A DNA stretch of 64,000 bases from Talinum fruticosum (GCA_021018815.1 JAITYX010000009.1:4280501-4344500); one strand, 5' to 3'. Positions 32,801-45,059 are shown, numbered from the stretch's first letter. Translations and numbers: made by a program. Notes: generated by a model from the sequence alone, not told the origin.

Positions 32801-32951
32801 TTTCTAAGAAATCTCAAATTCTTTTGGAGAACTACCTTTATTATCTTTAAGTTGAGTTTGGACAGCCAAACCGACACCGAAAGAGCCTTGGGAGTTCCTT
32901 TAAGGAACTCCGGAGATGTAATACTCCTAGGGGGTGTTTTGGGGTGTTACA
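29827..32951 (+). mobile_element. Solo LTR, 3125 bp, target duplication TTTTG
   Basis: Starts TGTGAGACCCGTAA and ends GGGGTGTTACA. TTTTG flanks it at 29822-29826 and 32952-32956. No PBS, polypurine tract or coding domain was seen, so it is read as a solo LTR of a Ty3/gypsy element with very long LTRs. A chromovirus such as Tekay/Del is a guess from the GGGGTGTTACA end. A purine-rich GC-rich block spans 30160-30770 and includes a GTGAGC repeat near 30500. A second, truncated copy is at 48318-51118; they share long identical blocks, for example around 30785-30820 and 32345-32445. Confidence 0.85.
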
Positions 32952-33060
32952 TTTTGTGACCGATTCTGTTTTGTACTTAACTTTTTGTGACCGCTTTTGT
33001 GACCGATTTTGAGAAAATTGAACACATATTGTGCTTGATTTTGTGACCACTTTTTTACTA

Positions 33061-35779
33061 TAAAACCATTACATACAATCTATACTAAATATTTATACAT
33101 AATCAATGTCCATAATCCATAACAACCAAGTTAGATTTAAACAAACAAATATCTTCACCGTCTTCAAACTATCAACATCCCATACTTATACAATATTCCA
33201 ACATAAAAAAGTCCAATATCCATAACAATAGTAAAAACATAAGAAAATAAGACCATATCTTCAAGCATTGCCGCTACAACCATCATCCTCCTCCTCCTCA
33301 TCATCATCATCATCATCATCACCACGACCATTATCAACATCAATATTTGGGTTAGTTGGAATTTAAACATTAAATAATTAAAATAGACTAATTTTCTACA
33401 CTAATCACATACAACATAAACTAAATGATATACCATTTGCATTAATCGGAATAAACTCTATTATACAAAAACATACAGATATTTCCACAACAAGATAATG
33501 TATATCGGGCCATACCACACCGATCGTATAGATCGATGACGGCTAATTAATTCCCTTCCGCCACAATCACAATAAAAGTTACAAATTACAAAATAAGTGT
33601 ATTTACATTAGTCATAGAAGACATACCTTTAGTGCACACCAAACACTAGCTTCCAAATCAAACTACAACTACAAGAGTTCTTGAAATTATGTTTCCTACA
33701 TGAAAAATAATAGTCATAAGGTTTTACAATATGGTAAAGAATTCATTAATAAAAAAAATGGACAAGTTTAACATTTTTAAAAATATTGAACTTGAGAATT
33801 CCATGGTCCCTATTTATAAATAAGGAGGTCAAGGACAGTAAGACACCAAGTTAAAGCCTAGTTTTAATTCCATGATTATTTTTAATTAATTTGGTAGCCT
33901 CTCTCCCACTTGCATTTGTGTGGTTTAATTTATTATTTAAATTTAATCTACTTTTCTGTTTGGATGTCTCCAAGTATAGGACATTATATTCAAGGAAAAA
34001 ATATTTTATCACTCAATGCATAGTTAAAAATTGCACTCATAATTACTTATTACATTATTTATTTAATTATGTGATTATCACCTTGGGTCTTGGCATTATT
34101 CTGAGATTAGTCATATTAACATAATCCCCACTATGTACCGTGTAGAAGCCCCGTGTACATCAAATTCAATCATATGTTTTAATTCCAGCAGCCCATCTCA
34201 CATTTTGCATTATAAAATTGTAGTAAAAGACAAGCAAATAACTAATTACACAGCTTACTTCCATTTTCTTCTTATTCTCTACCATTTTCTCCCCTTTTTC
34301 CGATACTTGGTAAATAGATTGTTATATTTGATTGAGTGTTAGTTGATTTCGGGTTTGATTATGCCTTATCTAATATGATTTCGGGTTTGATAATGTCTTA
34401 TCTAATATGATTTCGGGTTTGATTATGCCTTATCTAATATGATTTCGGTTGATATAGATTCTGCAATGTTCAAATTAGTTTTAACTTAATTACTTCGACA
34501 AATTTGTCTTACAAATATAAACAAGAAGAAATATATTAGTAGAAGTGTTTCACTCCATTCTAAATAAATATCGATGTAGCGTAGCCTATTTCACATCATG
34601 GATCTAATAATTTACCCAAATTTATGTAACTTTTAAATTGATACACCAAAATGAACATATCAATTAGTTTATTCTAACTTCCAACTTCTAAGTCTCCATC
34701 TCAAAGCAACCCCTTCTTTCTACCCATTTTAAAATTGAAACCATGCTCAAATTCACCATATATTATTATTATACACAAAATCATACATATATCATATATG
34801 TAGCCTAGCATATAAGCTACGCGATAACGTTAGGTATCCGACAAGCAACCTCAAAACAACAGACCTCTTGAAGAGCTCTCTTCCTCCTATACATACTGAA
34901 ATAACTCGATTTCGACATGTATTTTTCATAGTATAGTAGCCCATTGACATCAAATAACAAGAGAGCAAAGAGACCGGAAGACTCTTTTCTTAAATTTTGA
35001 CAGGGACTAGTCGGTGATATTGATGAAAATGCAGCTTTATATTTCACCAAGTTTGAGAAATGTCACCATGTTTCGAGGCAAAGGGATGAAGGAGTTCAGC
35101 AAAGCAAAGATTAGGTTCAGCAAAGCAAACTCGGACATAATAATTCGAATCGATTTCCCAAGTTCTATATCTACATTCCAAGTACTCCAAGTTCAACTCG
35201 TAAATTCCATGAAAAAATTCAAATCCCAATTTCCAAATTCTATGTCCATATAATACTCACAAATTCCATATTCAAGTAAATGCACTAGTTAACATATGCA
35301 ATTAAACACCAACAGCACAATTTATCTCAAAATACACAATTACACATAATTATTTAACACGAATTTGACTAAAATCACTAAATTAAACACAATAATTTGC
35401 AAATTGCAAGAACACGATTACAAAATAAAATTAAGGATTTACATAAACAAATTTGGCCTTTGACTATAGGGGGATAGAATTGAGAGAGAAGACTAGGAGG
35501 CGGTCGACGCGGAGTTCGGGCAGAGCGAGCAACGACCGCAGACGAAAACACGAGAGAAGCAAGACTCGGGAGTGTTGTGCGATTTGAGAGGTAGAGTGAA
35601 AAGGGTGAAAAAGTGAGTGGAGGCGGCTGGCGGAGGCGGAGGCGACGGCGAAGCTATGGTAGAGGGAGTCGTCGCGGTTCTTAAAAGGCCGAGTGAGACT
35701 ATGTGGTGTCGTCTGCCGCCGTAGGCGTCGCCGGCCGAATCGTGGCCGACGGTGAGATGGAGAGCGACAGAGAGGCTGC
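33061..35779. other. CACTA interior, no recognisable gene
   Basis: AT-rich sequence with no transposase motif. It holds a TCC/TCA trinucleotide microsatellite (33286-33323), a 32-bp tandem repeat (34345-34440) and a GC-rich block (35470-35790) before the right subterminal array. The GC-rich block could be captured host DNA, but nothing in it was recognised. Confidence 0.55.
34345..34440. repeat. 32-bp tandem repeat, three copies
   Basis: The unit begins GATTTCGGGTTTGATTATGC and ends CTAATAT. Copies 1 and 3 are identical and copy 2 differs at two positions. A partial fourth copy follows. Confidence 0.9.
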
Positions 35780-36091
35780 GAGGGTTTTGGTCACAAAATC
35801 AGCCGGTGAAAGCTTTGTTATTGTAATAAAATAGCTTAACCAATTTTGTGACCATAATTAAATTATTTTGTGGTCACAAAATTAGTCACAAAATTTTAAA
35901 ATTTTAATTTTGTGACTGATTTTAAATTGGTCATAAAAGTAGTCATAAAATGTGACCGAATTTCTCACTACTCGATAATTTGGTCATAAATTGTGACCGT
36001 TTATAAGTGGTCACAAAAATGGTCACAAATTGTGACTGTTTTTATTCGGTCACAAAATTACGGTCACAAAATCCAAGTATTTCTAGTAGTG
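35780..36091. repeat. CACTA right subterminal repeat array
   Basis: Multiple variants of TTTTGTGACC and its complement GGTCACAAAA run up to the terminal TTTCTAGTAGTG. Confidence 0.8.
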
Positions 36092-36845
36092 TACCCACTT
36101 GGTAAAGTAGTCGATTGCTACTAACACAAACTCAGGACCGCTTATTCCTTTAGGGGTCGCTTTCCGATGATGTCAATGCCCCAAACCGAGAATGGCCAGG
36201 GTGATACAAGTGTCATTAACAATGAAGGTGGTTGGTGTTGTAAGTTTTCATACACTTAACATTTACGACATCTTTTAACAAACTCATGACAATCCACTAC
36301 CATTGTCGACCAGTAATACCCTAACCTCTGAATTTTCTAAACCAACATTCTTGCATTCATATGGGGTCTACATTCCCCACCATGAATGTCGGTCATTATG
36401 TACTCTATTTCATGTTAATTTACACAAAGTAAGCTGATTCATGTGTTGGTTTTCTTGTACATTTACCCTTGATTTATGAAGAACTCGTGCTACGAACATA
36501 CGGATAGCACGTTGGGCTCTAGATATGGAGTCCAGTGGGTATTCTTGGCTTTCCAAATACTAGTAGATGTCATGATACCAACTGGTTTGGTCGATGCTAG
36601 ACACTTTTGGTGCGTATATATGCACAGAGTTGACTCCATCGTTCTATGAATGGGCATTGAATGAATGCCACTAGGGATATTGATCATAGATGCTAACTTA
36701 GCTAGGGCATCCGTGAACTGGTTGTCATAAATAGGAAGGTTTGTATATGTTATGCTCGTTAAAATATTTTGCTAATTCTATCAAATGTGTTTGGTAGGGG
36801 GCCAACGCTTCATTATGTATCTTCCATTTCTATGAAATTCGATTG
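36092..36845 (-). pseudogene. pol: Tat RNase H end and integrase N-terminal half
   Basis: On the minus strand, the RNase H end reads FTDALAKLASMINIPSG (about 36660-36710). An integrase HHCC zinc domain follows with DIHGGECRPHMNARM and LGYYWSTMVVDCHEFVKRC (about 36260-36400). The catalytic core then opens with WPFSVWGIDIIG, holding the first catalytic Asp. The order RNase H then integrase is Ty3/gypsy. The core is cut at 36092 by the CACTA element and continues at 29404. The upstream side ends at about 36845 against a plus-strand Tat LTR, with reverse transcriptase missing. Confidence 0.82.
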
Positions 36846-38713
36846 ATGATCGGACTAGAGTCCGATTGGTATGATAGAAGTTAGTAAACAAAAAGAACCT
36901 CTTAGCACCACAAAAAGAAGCTTTCTTTGCTTTGGGCTGGCCAATAAACCCATTTTCTTTCTGGTCGAACCAGGCCCGGTCCGAGCTCCCAACCAAGAAA
37001 CCGAAACCATAACCAAAAATAAAAACTTCCCAAAAATAGAAAATTTCAAAAAATGAAAATATGTTATGGCCAACGCCGGTCTTCTCTATTTTGGGAAAAC
37101 GCGTCGTTTCAGTCTTTTACTCGACGACCAAGCGAGACGCGTAACCCAAGAAGTCCATATGACACCATTTGAGGCCGGCGCCACATTTTCAAGCATCATT
37201 TTGCCAAATTGTCGAGTTTTGTCCCGACATCCAACCGAGTCACGGAAACTAAGTACACCCAAATAACGTCTTTGATGATCGGCGTAGTGCGTCTCAACCC
37301 TTTCCAAGGATTTCGGGTTCAGCAGAATTTTGTCTCGGTTTTTTCTAGATTTTGGCTGGTTCGGTTCAGCTACATTAGACGGCTGGTTGTTACTCCTTTT
37401 AGGTCATTTTGTGACCTAGATTTCCTCTATAAATAGAGGGCCTAACCCCTCATTTCGGCAGAGGTCATTAACCTAGCTACATGCTCGCTAAAATCTTACT
37501 AACGGTTATTGAATGCTTCACGTATTCTCGATTTCTTGGTCTCCTTTTAGCTCATCCTCACTACATTACCAACATTCAATCCCTAATCCTTCATCATTTA
37601 CATACATCTTTCAACTACATAAAAAGCTCATAAAAAACCTTCTTCAGCTTTGTTCATCTACCGTGACATTTTCATATCTCGTTCGTGATTCAAGATCGCG
37701 AGATGGGATAACCTAAGGGCGCACGTTTCATTCTCAATTTGGATTATGGTTTATTTAATTTATGTGTTTTTTATCGCTTTCGTATTATGGATTCAAGATG
37801 TAATCGCATTTAATTGCTCCCCGCCCGCTATAATTTTTTATTTCATGCTTTCTTTTTGCTTTCCTTTCTTTGCTTTCTTTTACTACTTCCCTATTTGGTA
37901 TTTATCGTTGTCCTAGCATTTTTGGTTTATTTTATTTTCACACTTAGTATGTTGTATACTTGTCTATTTTAACACATTTCTTTAACTCACGGTTCGAATT
38001 AGTAGAGGCCGTCTACGGACGAGCGAACAGGAAAGGCTTATCCCTACCTTTCATACCTTCGCCCCGAACCCTGGATTCTCGGTTCTAAACCGATAGAGTC
38101 ATTTTCTAAACCTCTTTCAAGCTTAGCCTTTACATACTAAGATTGGAAGAGTATTTCTTTATTTTTGTTAGTTTTTATTTTTAAACTGACCGGCCACTCT
38201 GTTTTCCTATTTTATTTCTCCTAATTGCTTCTCAGCATTTCTTATTTAAAAAATAGAAAATTTTAAATTAATTTTTTTCCAGCAGAGGCCATAGGACCAA
38301 GATCGATTTCTCGGCCTCGGCCTCATCTCCGGCGCTGGTCATCGGTCGGCGCTAGCTCGTCAACGCCGGCTGGTAATCGGGCTTGGCTTTCGGTCCAAAC
38401 CAATTTATCAGCTTTTGGCCCAAAAGCCTTGTGGCAGAATGCTAATTTTATTCTTCTATTTTATTGAATTATGTCCCTAGGCTTCTAAAACTATATTCTA
38501 AAATAAAAGATTAATAAAATCGTCAATCGTCTATTCCAAATTAAATAGGAAAATTAGAAGACTCAATAAGAGAGACATCCCTACTTTCTAAATCCATTTT
38601 TAAAAAATGAACTTTCAAAAAGAATCTTCAAAAATCAAAGAAACCCGTCATTCGTGGGGAAGCTCGATCCCAATCTAGCTCCTCTATAGAGGGGACGGAC
38701 CGTGGTTCCTATA
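36846..38713 (+). repeat. Tat LTR, 5'-truncated
   Basis: Starts within the LTR at a GAGTCCGATTGGTATGA-like block (compare the complement of 28960-28990) and ends CGTGGTTCCTATA. The TATA box is TATAAATAGAGGG at 37428-37435. Confidence 0.8.
37428..37435 (+). promoter_or_regulatory. TATA box of the Tat LTR
   Basis: TATAAATA in the context CCTCTATAAATAGAGGGCC, at the conserved LTR position. Confidence 0.68.
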
Positions 38714-38714
38714 G

Positions 38715-38732
38715 TGGCGACACCATTGGGGA
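38715..38732 (+). promoter_or_regulatory. Tat primer binding site
   Basis: TGGCGACACCATTGGGGA, one base after the LTR end. It is followed by the leader block ATCACTTATTAAGAGGGTGA that is shared with the other Tat copies. Confidence 0.72.
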
Positions 38733-39279
38733 TGTATCACTTATTAAGAGGGTGAGACTTGAAAATTTGAATTGTGAGTTTTCTTGATGTGGTTTGCGTT
38801 AGTTATGTTGCATTTAGGCAGCCTTGGACATGGTTGCTTTTAATTTTGACCATTAGGCTTTACCCTTAAGAACATCCTTTGGAGGAGGTTCGAACCGCTA
38901 AACGAGACGGGTCTAACTAGGCTTGAATATCAGGGAGGTGGTACCTCTTCCCTCATAGCATGCTCTTTTAGTTTACCAAGAGGCACCGAGAACTCATGTT
39001 TTTCCTGTCATGCACCCCACGGAGAATTAAATGCTCGGACTATGAGACACCATGTATCCTACCTAGATTTATACCTCTTTTTACCACATATCCTTGGTTG
39101 TTTAGGTGGTCCCCTTTTCTTTATTTGCATGCTTGAAATAAGCGTGATTGTTTTTTGTATTTAACCTTTTAATTGTGAATATTTAGCAGCTTTAGTCGAG
39201 TTCACTAAATAATCCTTGCATGGGTGCAAAAATAAAAATAAAATAATGAACCTTTTTGAGTTGGTCCAATTTGTGCATT

Positions 39280-39890
39280 TTAGCCAAAAGTCTAAAATTA
39301 CCTTCCCCTTTTAGGTTAGTCCAATAATTACATTTTTTATTTGCATTAGCCAAAAATAAATTTCATCCCAAATTAGGTGAATCTATTCTTGCAATTAACC
39401 AAAAATAATATTCATCTAAAATAGGTGAGTCAATTTTGCATTTAGCCAAAAATAAATTTCATCTCAAATAAGGTGAGTCCATTCTTGCATTTAGCCAAAA
39501 ATAAATTTCATCTCAAATTAGGTGAGTCCATTCTTGCATTGCCTAATTTCAAATTCATCTCAAGTAGGTGAGTCCATTTTGCATTAGCCAAATTTTAAAT
39601 TCATCTCAAACCGGTGAGTCCATTTTTCACTAGCCAAATTTTAAATTTATCTCAAATTAGGTGAGTCTATTCTAGCATTTAACCTAATTTCAAATTCATC
39701 TCAAGTAGGTGAGTACATTTTGCATTAGCCAAATTTGAAATTAATCTCAAATAGTTGAGTCCATTTTTCACTAGCTAAATTTTAAATTCATCTCAAATAG
39801 GTGAGTCCACTTTTGCATTAGCCCAAATTCAAATTCATCTTAAAATAGGTGAGTCATTTATTTGCATTAACCAAATTTCAAATTCATCCC
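39280..39890 (+). repeat. Tat leader tandem array, sense orientation
   Basis: About ten units of roughly 55-60 bases, each with TTAGCCAAA, then TCATCTCAAAT and AGGTGAGTCC. GGTGAGT appears in at least eight of them. The array lies between the PBS and gag. Confidence 0.85.
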
Positions 39891-40109
39891 AATCTAAGGG
39901 ATTCGATATGCATCGTTGCATTTCATTTTGGTCCAATTAGCATTCTTTTCGTGCATCTAAGTAAAAAGCATATCATTTTCTTTTATCTTAGAATCAGGCG
40001 TTCCTCATGTCAAGCTCTTAAGCCCTATCTCCCTAAATTTTTCCACGAGCCAATCCCGAGCGCGTACTCTTTTGGGATATCGGATAGGGAATCCTACTCA
40101 AATCAGTAA

Positions 40110-41160
40110 TCCTAACACGAAGAGGCTAGGAAATAAAAAGTCTACTTCAACACCGATACAATCGAACCTCGGGAAAGCGTGTAGTTAGCTCAGCCCGGCA
40201 TTCATCATCAATACATCCCACATCATCACATACGACACTAGTACGTCCCGCACCTTTGCTAGTAACACTAGTGCGCCGCCCATGGTTAAAGCACAACCCT
40301 CCTCCAAAATTGCCAATAAGCCGAACAAACTCCCATTATGACCTTGTTTAAGGAGTCTGCTACAAATATATAAGCTAAGATTGAGGCCGAAGATAAGAAG
40401 ATAAAGGCAATAATAGAAACCCTTGATCTTATACTCCAAACCCTCAACAAGAATGTTAATGAAGCAAGAGAGGATGGAAAGGAAACAAACCCTCAACCTA
40501 AACCTCGGGCTCAGCTCAAGCCTCAATCCGATCCATGAATAAATTGAATAGAGAAGTTGCTATATGAGTCTTCTATGTTCAATGAATACTATTTGGCCCA
40601 TGGATTCACTTCAATCCCTAAAGGAAAATTGCCCACAAAATTCACCATGCCCGACATCAAGTTCCATGGGAGTGAAAACGCTCACCACCACGTGAGGAAC
40701 TTTATAGGAGCAATGACTATAAAGAATGTACTAGAGGACATATACCATGTCATCTTCCCGTGGGTGTTCGACAATGACGTTATGAAATGTTACAATGTTG
40801 TTAACACACATAAGGTTATGAACTGGCAGGATCTTTGCATAGAGCTCTTACATCAATACTACTATAATACTCGATATACCACTCACTCTTCAAGACCTAG
40901 AGTTGATCAAGCAAGGAGATAAAGAGAGTTTCACCGATATCCTCACTCGCTTGGAGGGCAAAGGCCGCCCACATGGCTAATCGACCTTTTGAAAAGGATC
41001 GAGTTAGACTCATCATCAAAAACCCGAAACCCGTCTATCATCAACACTTAAAGTTCTTGCCTTTCATGGACTTCAAAACACTTAGAGATGCTAGCATGCT
41101 TATAGAAGAGGAGCGGCCATCCACAAAAGCTTCAACCAGCTAGAAGATTATCCAATGAGC
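40110..41160 (+). pseudogene. gag: Tat gag, truncated
   Basis: The ORF at 40557-40922 carries HGFTSIPKGKLPTKFTMPD, HHHVRNFIGAMTIKNVLED and VMKCYNVVNTHKVMNWQDL. These match the minus-strand gag at 25624-24390 segment by segment. Homology continues in other frames to about 41150 with a RVKLIIKNP-like stretch. The exact start is not clear because the frame is broken upstream. It ends where a short copia LTR remnant and unassigned DNA begin. Confidence 0.72.
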
Positions 41161-41194
41161 CCATCACTCATAAAGGATGATAATGAAGTGTTAT

Positions 41195-41235
41195 TTCCCT
41201 ATTCACCCTTTAGGGTGATGTAGTTTCTCCAAGAG
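41195..41235 (+). repeat. Sirevirus LTR-end remnant
   Basis: CCCTATTCACCCTTTAGGGTG followed by CTCCAAGAG matches the last ~50 bases of Sirevirus LTRs (compare 2655-2695). It keeps the inverted repeat in compact form (TCACCCT...AGGGTGA). The rest of that LTR is not seen. Confidence 0.55.
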
Positions 41236-44050
41236 GTAACTTTTATCATTAACAAAACAAGTCATTATTATTCAATTCATTATTAACCCAACTTTTCATT
41301 AACCTTATTTAAATGGATCAAGCAGTCAAGATGTTCGACTTAATGAGGTCTTCACACAAATATCATAATGAAAGTTTTGAATATTTCTTAACATTCTTTT
41401 TTAAAATACAAATGCTATACTTTTTTTCATAGTACTATGGACAATTTTAAGCAAAAATATGTTGGATTTTTATATTTGAAAAAGAAAAATAAGTGATAAA
41501 AAGGCAGTCTCAACCCGTTGGGTCGACCCAAAACCCGTATAACTCGATATATGGCCGCCCGTATTTTACCTAAACTCGAAATACACCCGAGTCATATTTT
41601 ACTCGAACCCAAATACACCCGAACCATATTTAATCCGCTTGTGCGAATTGACATGTCTAACTTCATGGGTAATCACCAGAGGAACAAAGGAGAAAGAGGG
41701 AGTTTGAGGCTTGAGAATCACGTGAGGCGAGCAAAGGAGGGACGAGGAAGTGGTGTCTTTGGTTGGTGGAGTGGAGAGAAATGGGCTGGTAGTTTGAGCC
41801 AATTGGGAGAGGTAAATGGGTTTCAGTTCAATTTCTCCCTAAAGAGAGAGAGAGCTACTGAAGCGAGCACAATTGTTGAATCCGGTGAGTATAATTTCTA
41901 AATTTTGTTCGCATTTCGTTTTCATCCAATCTAGGGTTTCATTCGTTCTGATTTTGATTTCATCGGCCATTACTCTGTGGTGAAGTAGCTTCCATATGTA
42001 TGTATTTCTTCAAGCATGTGTAGAGCATCCTATTCTGTCTCTTCCTGCGATTTGTGCTCTGGGATTCACCTATCTGAAGCCTAAATTAGACTAACTCTGG
42101 ATTAGCCTGAATGATTTGTGAGGTCAACTAAGCAAATTATGACTCCTGTTTATCCAACATTAATAGTTTTGAATTGGATAGTTTTGGGCTTTTATGCTTT
42201 GGTCTCGTTCCTTTTGTTTGGACTACATTGTGCATATTCAGCTTCAAGAAATCATGTCGTATGTTCAGACAGTAAAACTAGAAGCTTCTAACATTGGCCT
42301 TTTCTCCCATTAGCACTTGACTTATACCAATTTAAGTTATATGAGAATAAAATAAACTTCCTAAGCTTTCTAATTATACCTTTTCTACACAAAATGGATT
42401 TCTCTAACTTATAGAAAAGGTCACGAGAAACCGGGCCAGAAAACTGTAATTACAGTTCAGTTTGAGCAGATCATGTTTTTGGACTTACAGACATGAAGCC
42501 CCTGATTTGTTTTACATTATGCTCGAAAATTATTTTACATTATGCATTGGAATATTACAACAATCCTGCCACTAACCACCGAGAAGGCCGTTAACCACAG
42601 GCCAGCTACATGACTCTTCTACCTGCTAAAAGTCCACAGGTTCAATATTCAAAATGTCTAACACTGAACAAGAAAACAAGACTGGAGAAAAACCAGTACC
42701 TGTACATTTTGCATTGGAATACTCCAAATGTTTAAAACTGAACAAGAAAACAAGAAAACGATACTCCAAATGTCTTTTCTTTTGCGTTGTTTTTTTTTTT
42801 TGTTAAGTTGCTTATGGTTTTGGTTGGTTGCGCATTTGATTGCAGTTTTAGATAGGTTTTCTTGTTTAAATGCTCCATCTATTTGATTGACCACATGGTA
42901 TTTGGAAAACCACTCATTTTATTCCTGGCTTTCTTGGTAGTCTCATTGGTATTTCTAAAACCCTTTCTTGGCCTACAAAGACATGGTATTTGATTGCAGT
43001 TTAGTCCTTAATTCTCTCCCCTGCTCTTAACACTGTGGTATACTGTTATATGTGATCTAATAACCTCTCTCCTGGTTGAACAGTACTCATATAGCTAGCT
43101 GTGCACCGTGGACTTGCATTGGATGAGTGGTATACAAAAGTATGTTGTTGTAACGAACATTACTCTATCAAATGCCAGAAATAATTGGTCCTCAGTTAAA
43201 AAGCTAGCATCTTTCTTGGCGTAAAAAGACATATAAAGGACATTAAATAGTGATTGTGGTTACTCCACTCATTGTCAAGTAGTTACTAATCTACGAAAGC
43301 TTATCTATTGGGCTAATATATATTGATAAATTGGATTGTGGATCCTAATCTTTAACGTTTATTGAGATTTTGTTCAGAAATGTGGTCAATTAAGGTTCTG
43401 TATTGAAATGTCAGTTCATGAGTGAAAAGTCGTTAAATTGGTTTTTCTAGCTTCCAAAGTGCTTTGGAGTTCAATACTTGCTTATACTTGCTCATTTATT
43501 TTTGGCTTATTAGCTTATTGGCTAAAGTATTGACTTGCCTTGGTTACCTTATACTTAGAAGCTTATTTATTTTTGCATTTGGTATGCCTAGATTGCAATA
43601 CATATTAGTACTTCATATGTAAACATAGATTATGGATCTGACTGCACTCTCTAGCATGGGCTGGCTCTTTAGAGACACTCCCCTCTAAAACATTTAAATC
43701 AATGCAGAATAAGAGTGGATTAATCTGGAAATTAGAGTACAAGAGGATTAGCTATGAAGGACTGAAAGCGATTGATTTGGTAAATTACCTGGAGAGAGGA
43801 ATTCTGGGAATAGCTTAACTCTCCATCACCTTCAATCATGTGGAGAAATTCCTTCAGCTCTATCTTTGTTTTTTCCCCTGCTTCTCTCTTTTTTTAAAAA
43901 AATTGTGGGTTTATACAAAATTGAGCCAAATGTAAAGTTTCTATTTGATGATGCAATATATTAACCCTGAATGTGCATGTGAAGTATATGTAGTTTTAAT
44001 AACCATATTTATGTATTTCTTATGTCTAATAAAATTTTTAATTATAGGAT
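41236..44050. other. Unassigned low-copy-looking DNA
   Basis: No intact ORF. Positions 41510-41640 hold a loose repeat of ACCCGA/ACCCGT. Positions 41690-41940 look like a gene 5' end: a purine-rich stretch, a GAGAGAGAGAG run, then CCGGTGAGTATAATTTC, a good splice donor, followed by a T-rich intron-like tract. It may be the 5' part of the transposon ending at 45059, or a decayed host gene. No protein could be recognised. Confidence 0.35.
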
Positions 44051-44429
44051 AAATATGAGGCTTTAAAGGAGAATGTTACATAGGCAGAAGAAGCTCAAGT
44101 AGAAGATGATGCCCTTTTTCTTGAAGCTGCTGGGGGTTAGCAAGAAGGGCACTGTCTATGGCCTTGGAAGTGAATCATAAGCATATTATGACAGGGTCGT
44201 TGTAGCTCGTCGCTCTTCAACACCCACATCATATGTTCCGTCTCGTGCTTTCCCAAATGGAACCCGATTGAAGATGTCGGAGAATGGGCTTCATGTTGCA
44301 AGGGAGGAGCTCAAAGTTACTAAGGATGAATTAAGCGCAAGGATCGAAAGCTTAGAATCTTTGTTGAAGGGCTTCTCCTCACTTCCCACCCACCTTCTAA
44401 CGACTAGGTTAGACTTGATGTATAGATGA
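44051..44429 (+). pseudogene. CACTA-associated transposase-like fragment
   Basis: Two frames joined by a shift encode an acidic segment ending DDALFLEAAGG. After it come KKGTVYGLGSES and a YVPSRAF and coiled-coil-like EELKVTKDELSARIESLE tail, then TGA at 44427-44429. The acidic segment followed by GG-x-x-KKG-x-VYGLGS resembles the C-terminal part of plant Ptta/En/Spm 'transposase_24' proteins; this is recalled family knowledge and was not searched. One internal stop lies after GLGSES. The upstream exons are not recognised. Confidence 0.5.
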
Positions 44430-44559
44430 GAATTTACTACTCAAATTTGAACACTAATAGAAGAATATGTATGTATTGGTATATCTAGACTTGTATGTAT
44501 ACTTTGAAATTATTAATATAAAATGCGGTTATTAATTATAAATTTTGGTATGTTTCTAT

Positions 44560-45059
44560 GATTAAAATAGTTACAATGAAAAGCAATTATTAATTATTAA
44601 TTTTTAAATGTAAATTAGAGATGAAAATAATCAAATTGTAATGGAAATTTTTAAATTAGAAACGAAAAATATTTCGTTTCAAATTGTAATGAAAATTTTA
44701 TATTGAACAAGCAAATTTCATTTCGGTAGAAACGAAAATCTAAATTACCTACGAAAAGTTTCGTTTCTATCCGAGATGAAACTATTTTTCGTAGCTAATT
44801 TCGTTTCAAATAGAAACATAAATTTTAAATTAGTTACGAAATTATTTCATTTCTATCTAAGACGAAAATAATTTCGTAACTAATTTCGTTGCTATCTCGA
44901 AACGCAAACTACATTTCGTAGCTCGAAAATATTGCGACGAACTGTTTAGAAACGAAAAATTCATTTCTATTTTCGTTGCTAAAGGTGGTTAGCGACGAAA
45001 AGTTGAGTTTAGAAACGAATTATTTTCATTTCTTTTCTAATAACTGTTTCCGTGTTGTG
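44560..45059. repeat. Decayed CACTA-like subterminal array and terminus
   Basis: Dense copies of TTTCGTTTCTA, GAAACGAAA and TTAGCGACGAAAA lead to the end GTTTCCGTGTTGTG (45046-45059). Its complement, CACAACACGGAAAC, resembles a mutated CACTA terminus (CACTACAAGAAA type). I found no partner terminus to the left, so only one end survives or is visible. Confidence 0.5.

Larger units (their letters stand above)
29405..36091. mobile_element. CACTA (En/Spm-type) DNA transposon, 6687 bp
   Basis: Terminal inverted repeats CACTACTAGAAA (29405-29416) and TTTCTAGTAGTG (36080-36091) are flanked by the 3-bp duplication TAC (29402-29404 and 36092-36094). Arrays of a TTTTGTGACCG motif fill both subterminal regions, as is usual for this superfamily. 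It is inserted inside the integrase gene of a Tat element. No transposase ORF is recognisable in the remaining interior, so it looks non-autonomous. A solo LTR occupies 29827-32951; without it the element is about 3.6 kb. Confidence 0.92.
36846..41160 (+). mobile_element. Tat-type element, 5' part, plus strand
   Basis: LTR (36846-38713, first ~120 bases missing), PBS, leader with tandem repeats, and gag, then truncated in or just after gag. It is oriented opposite to the Tat integrase on its left, with no target duplication at the join. This suggests a deletion or rearrangement rather than a clean insertion. Confidence 0.78.
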
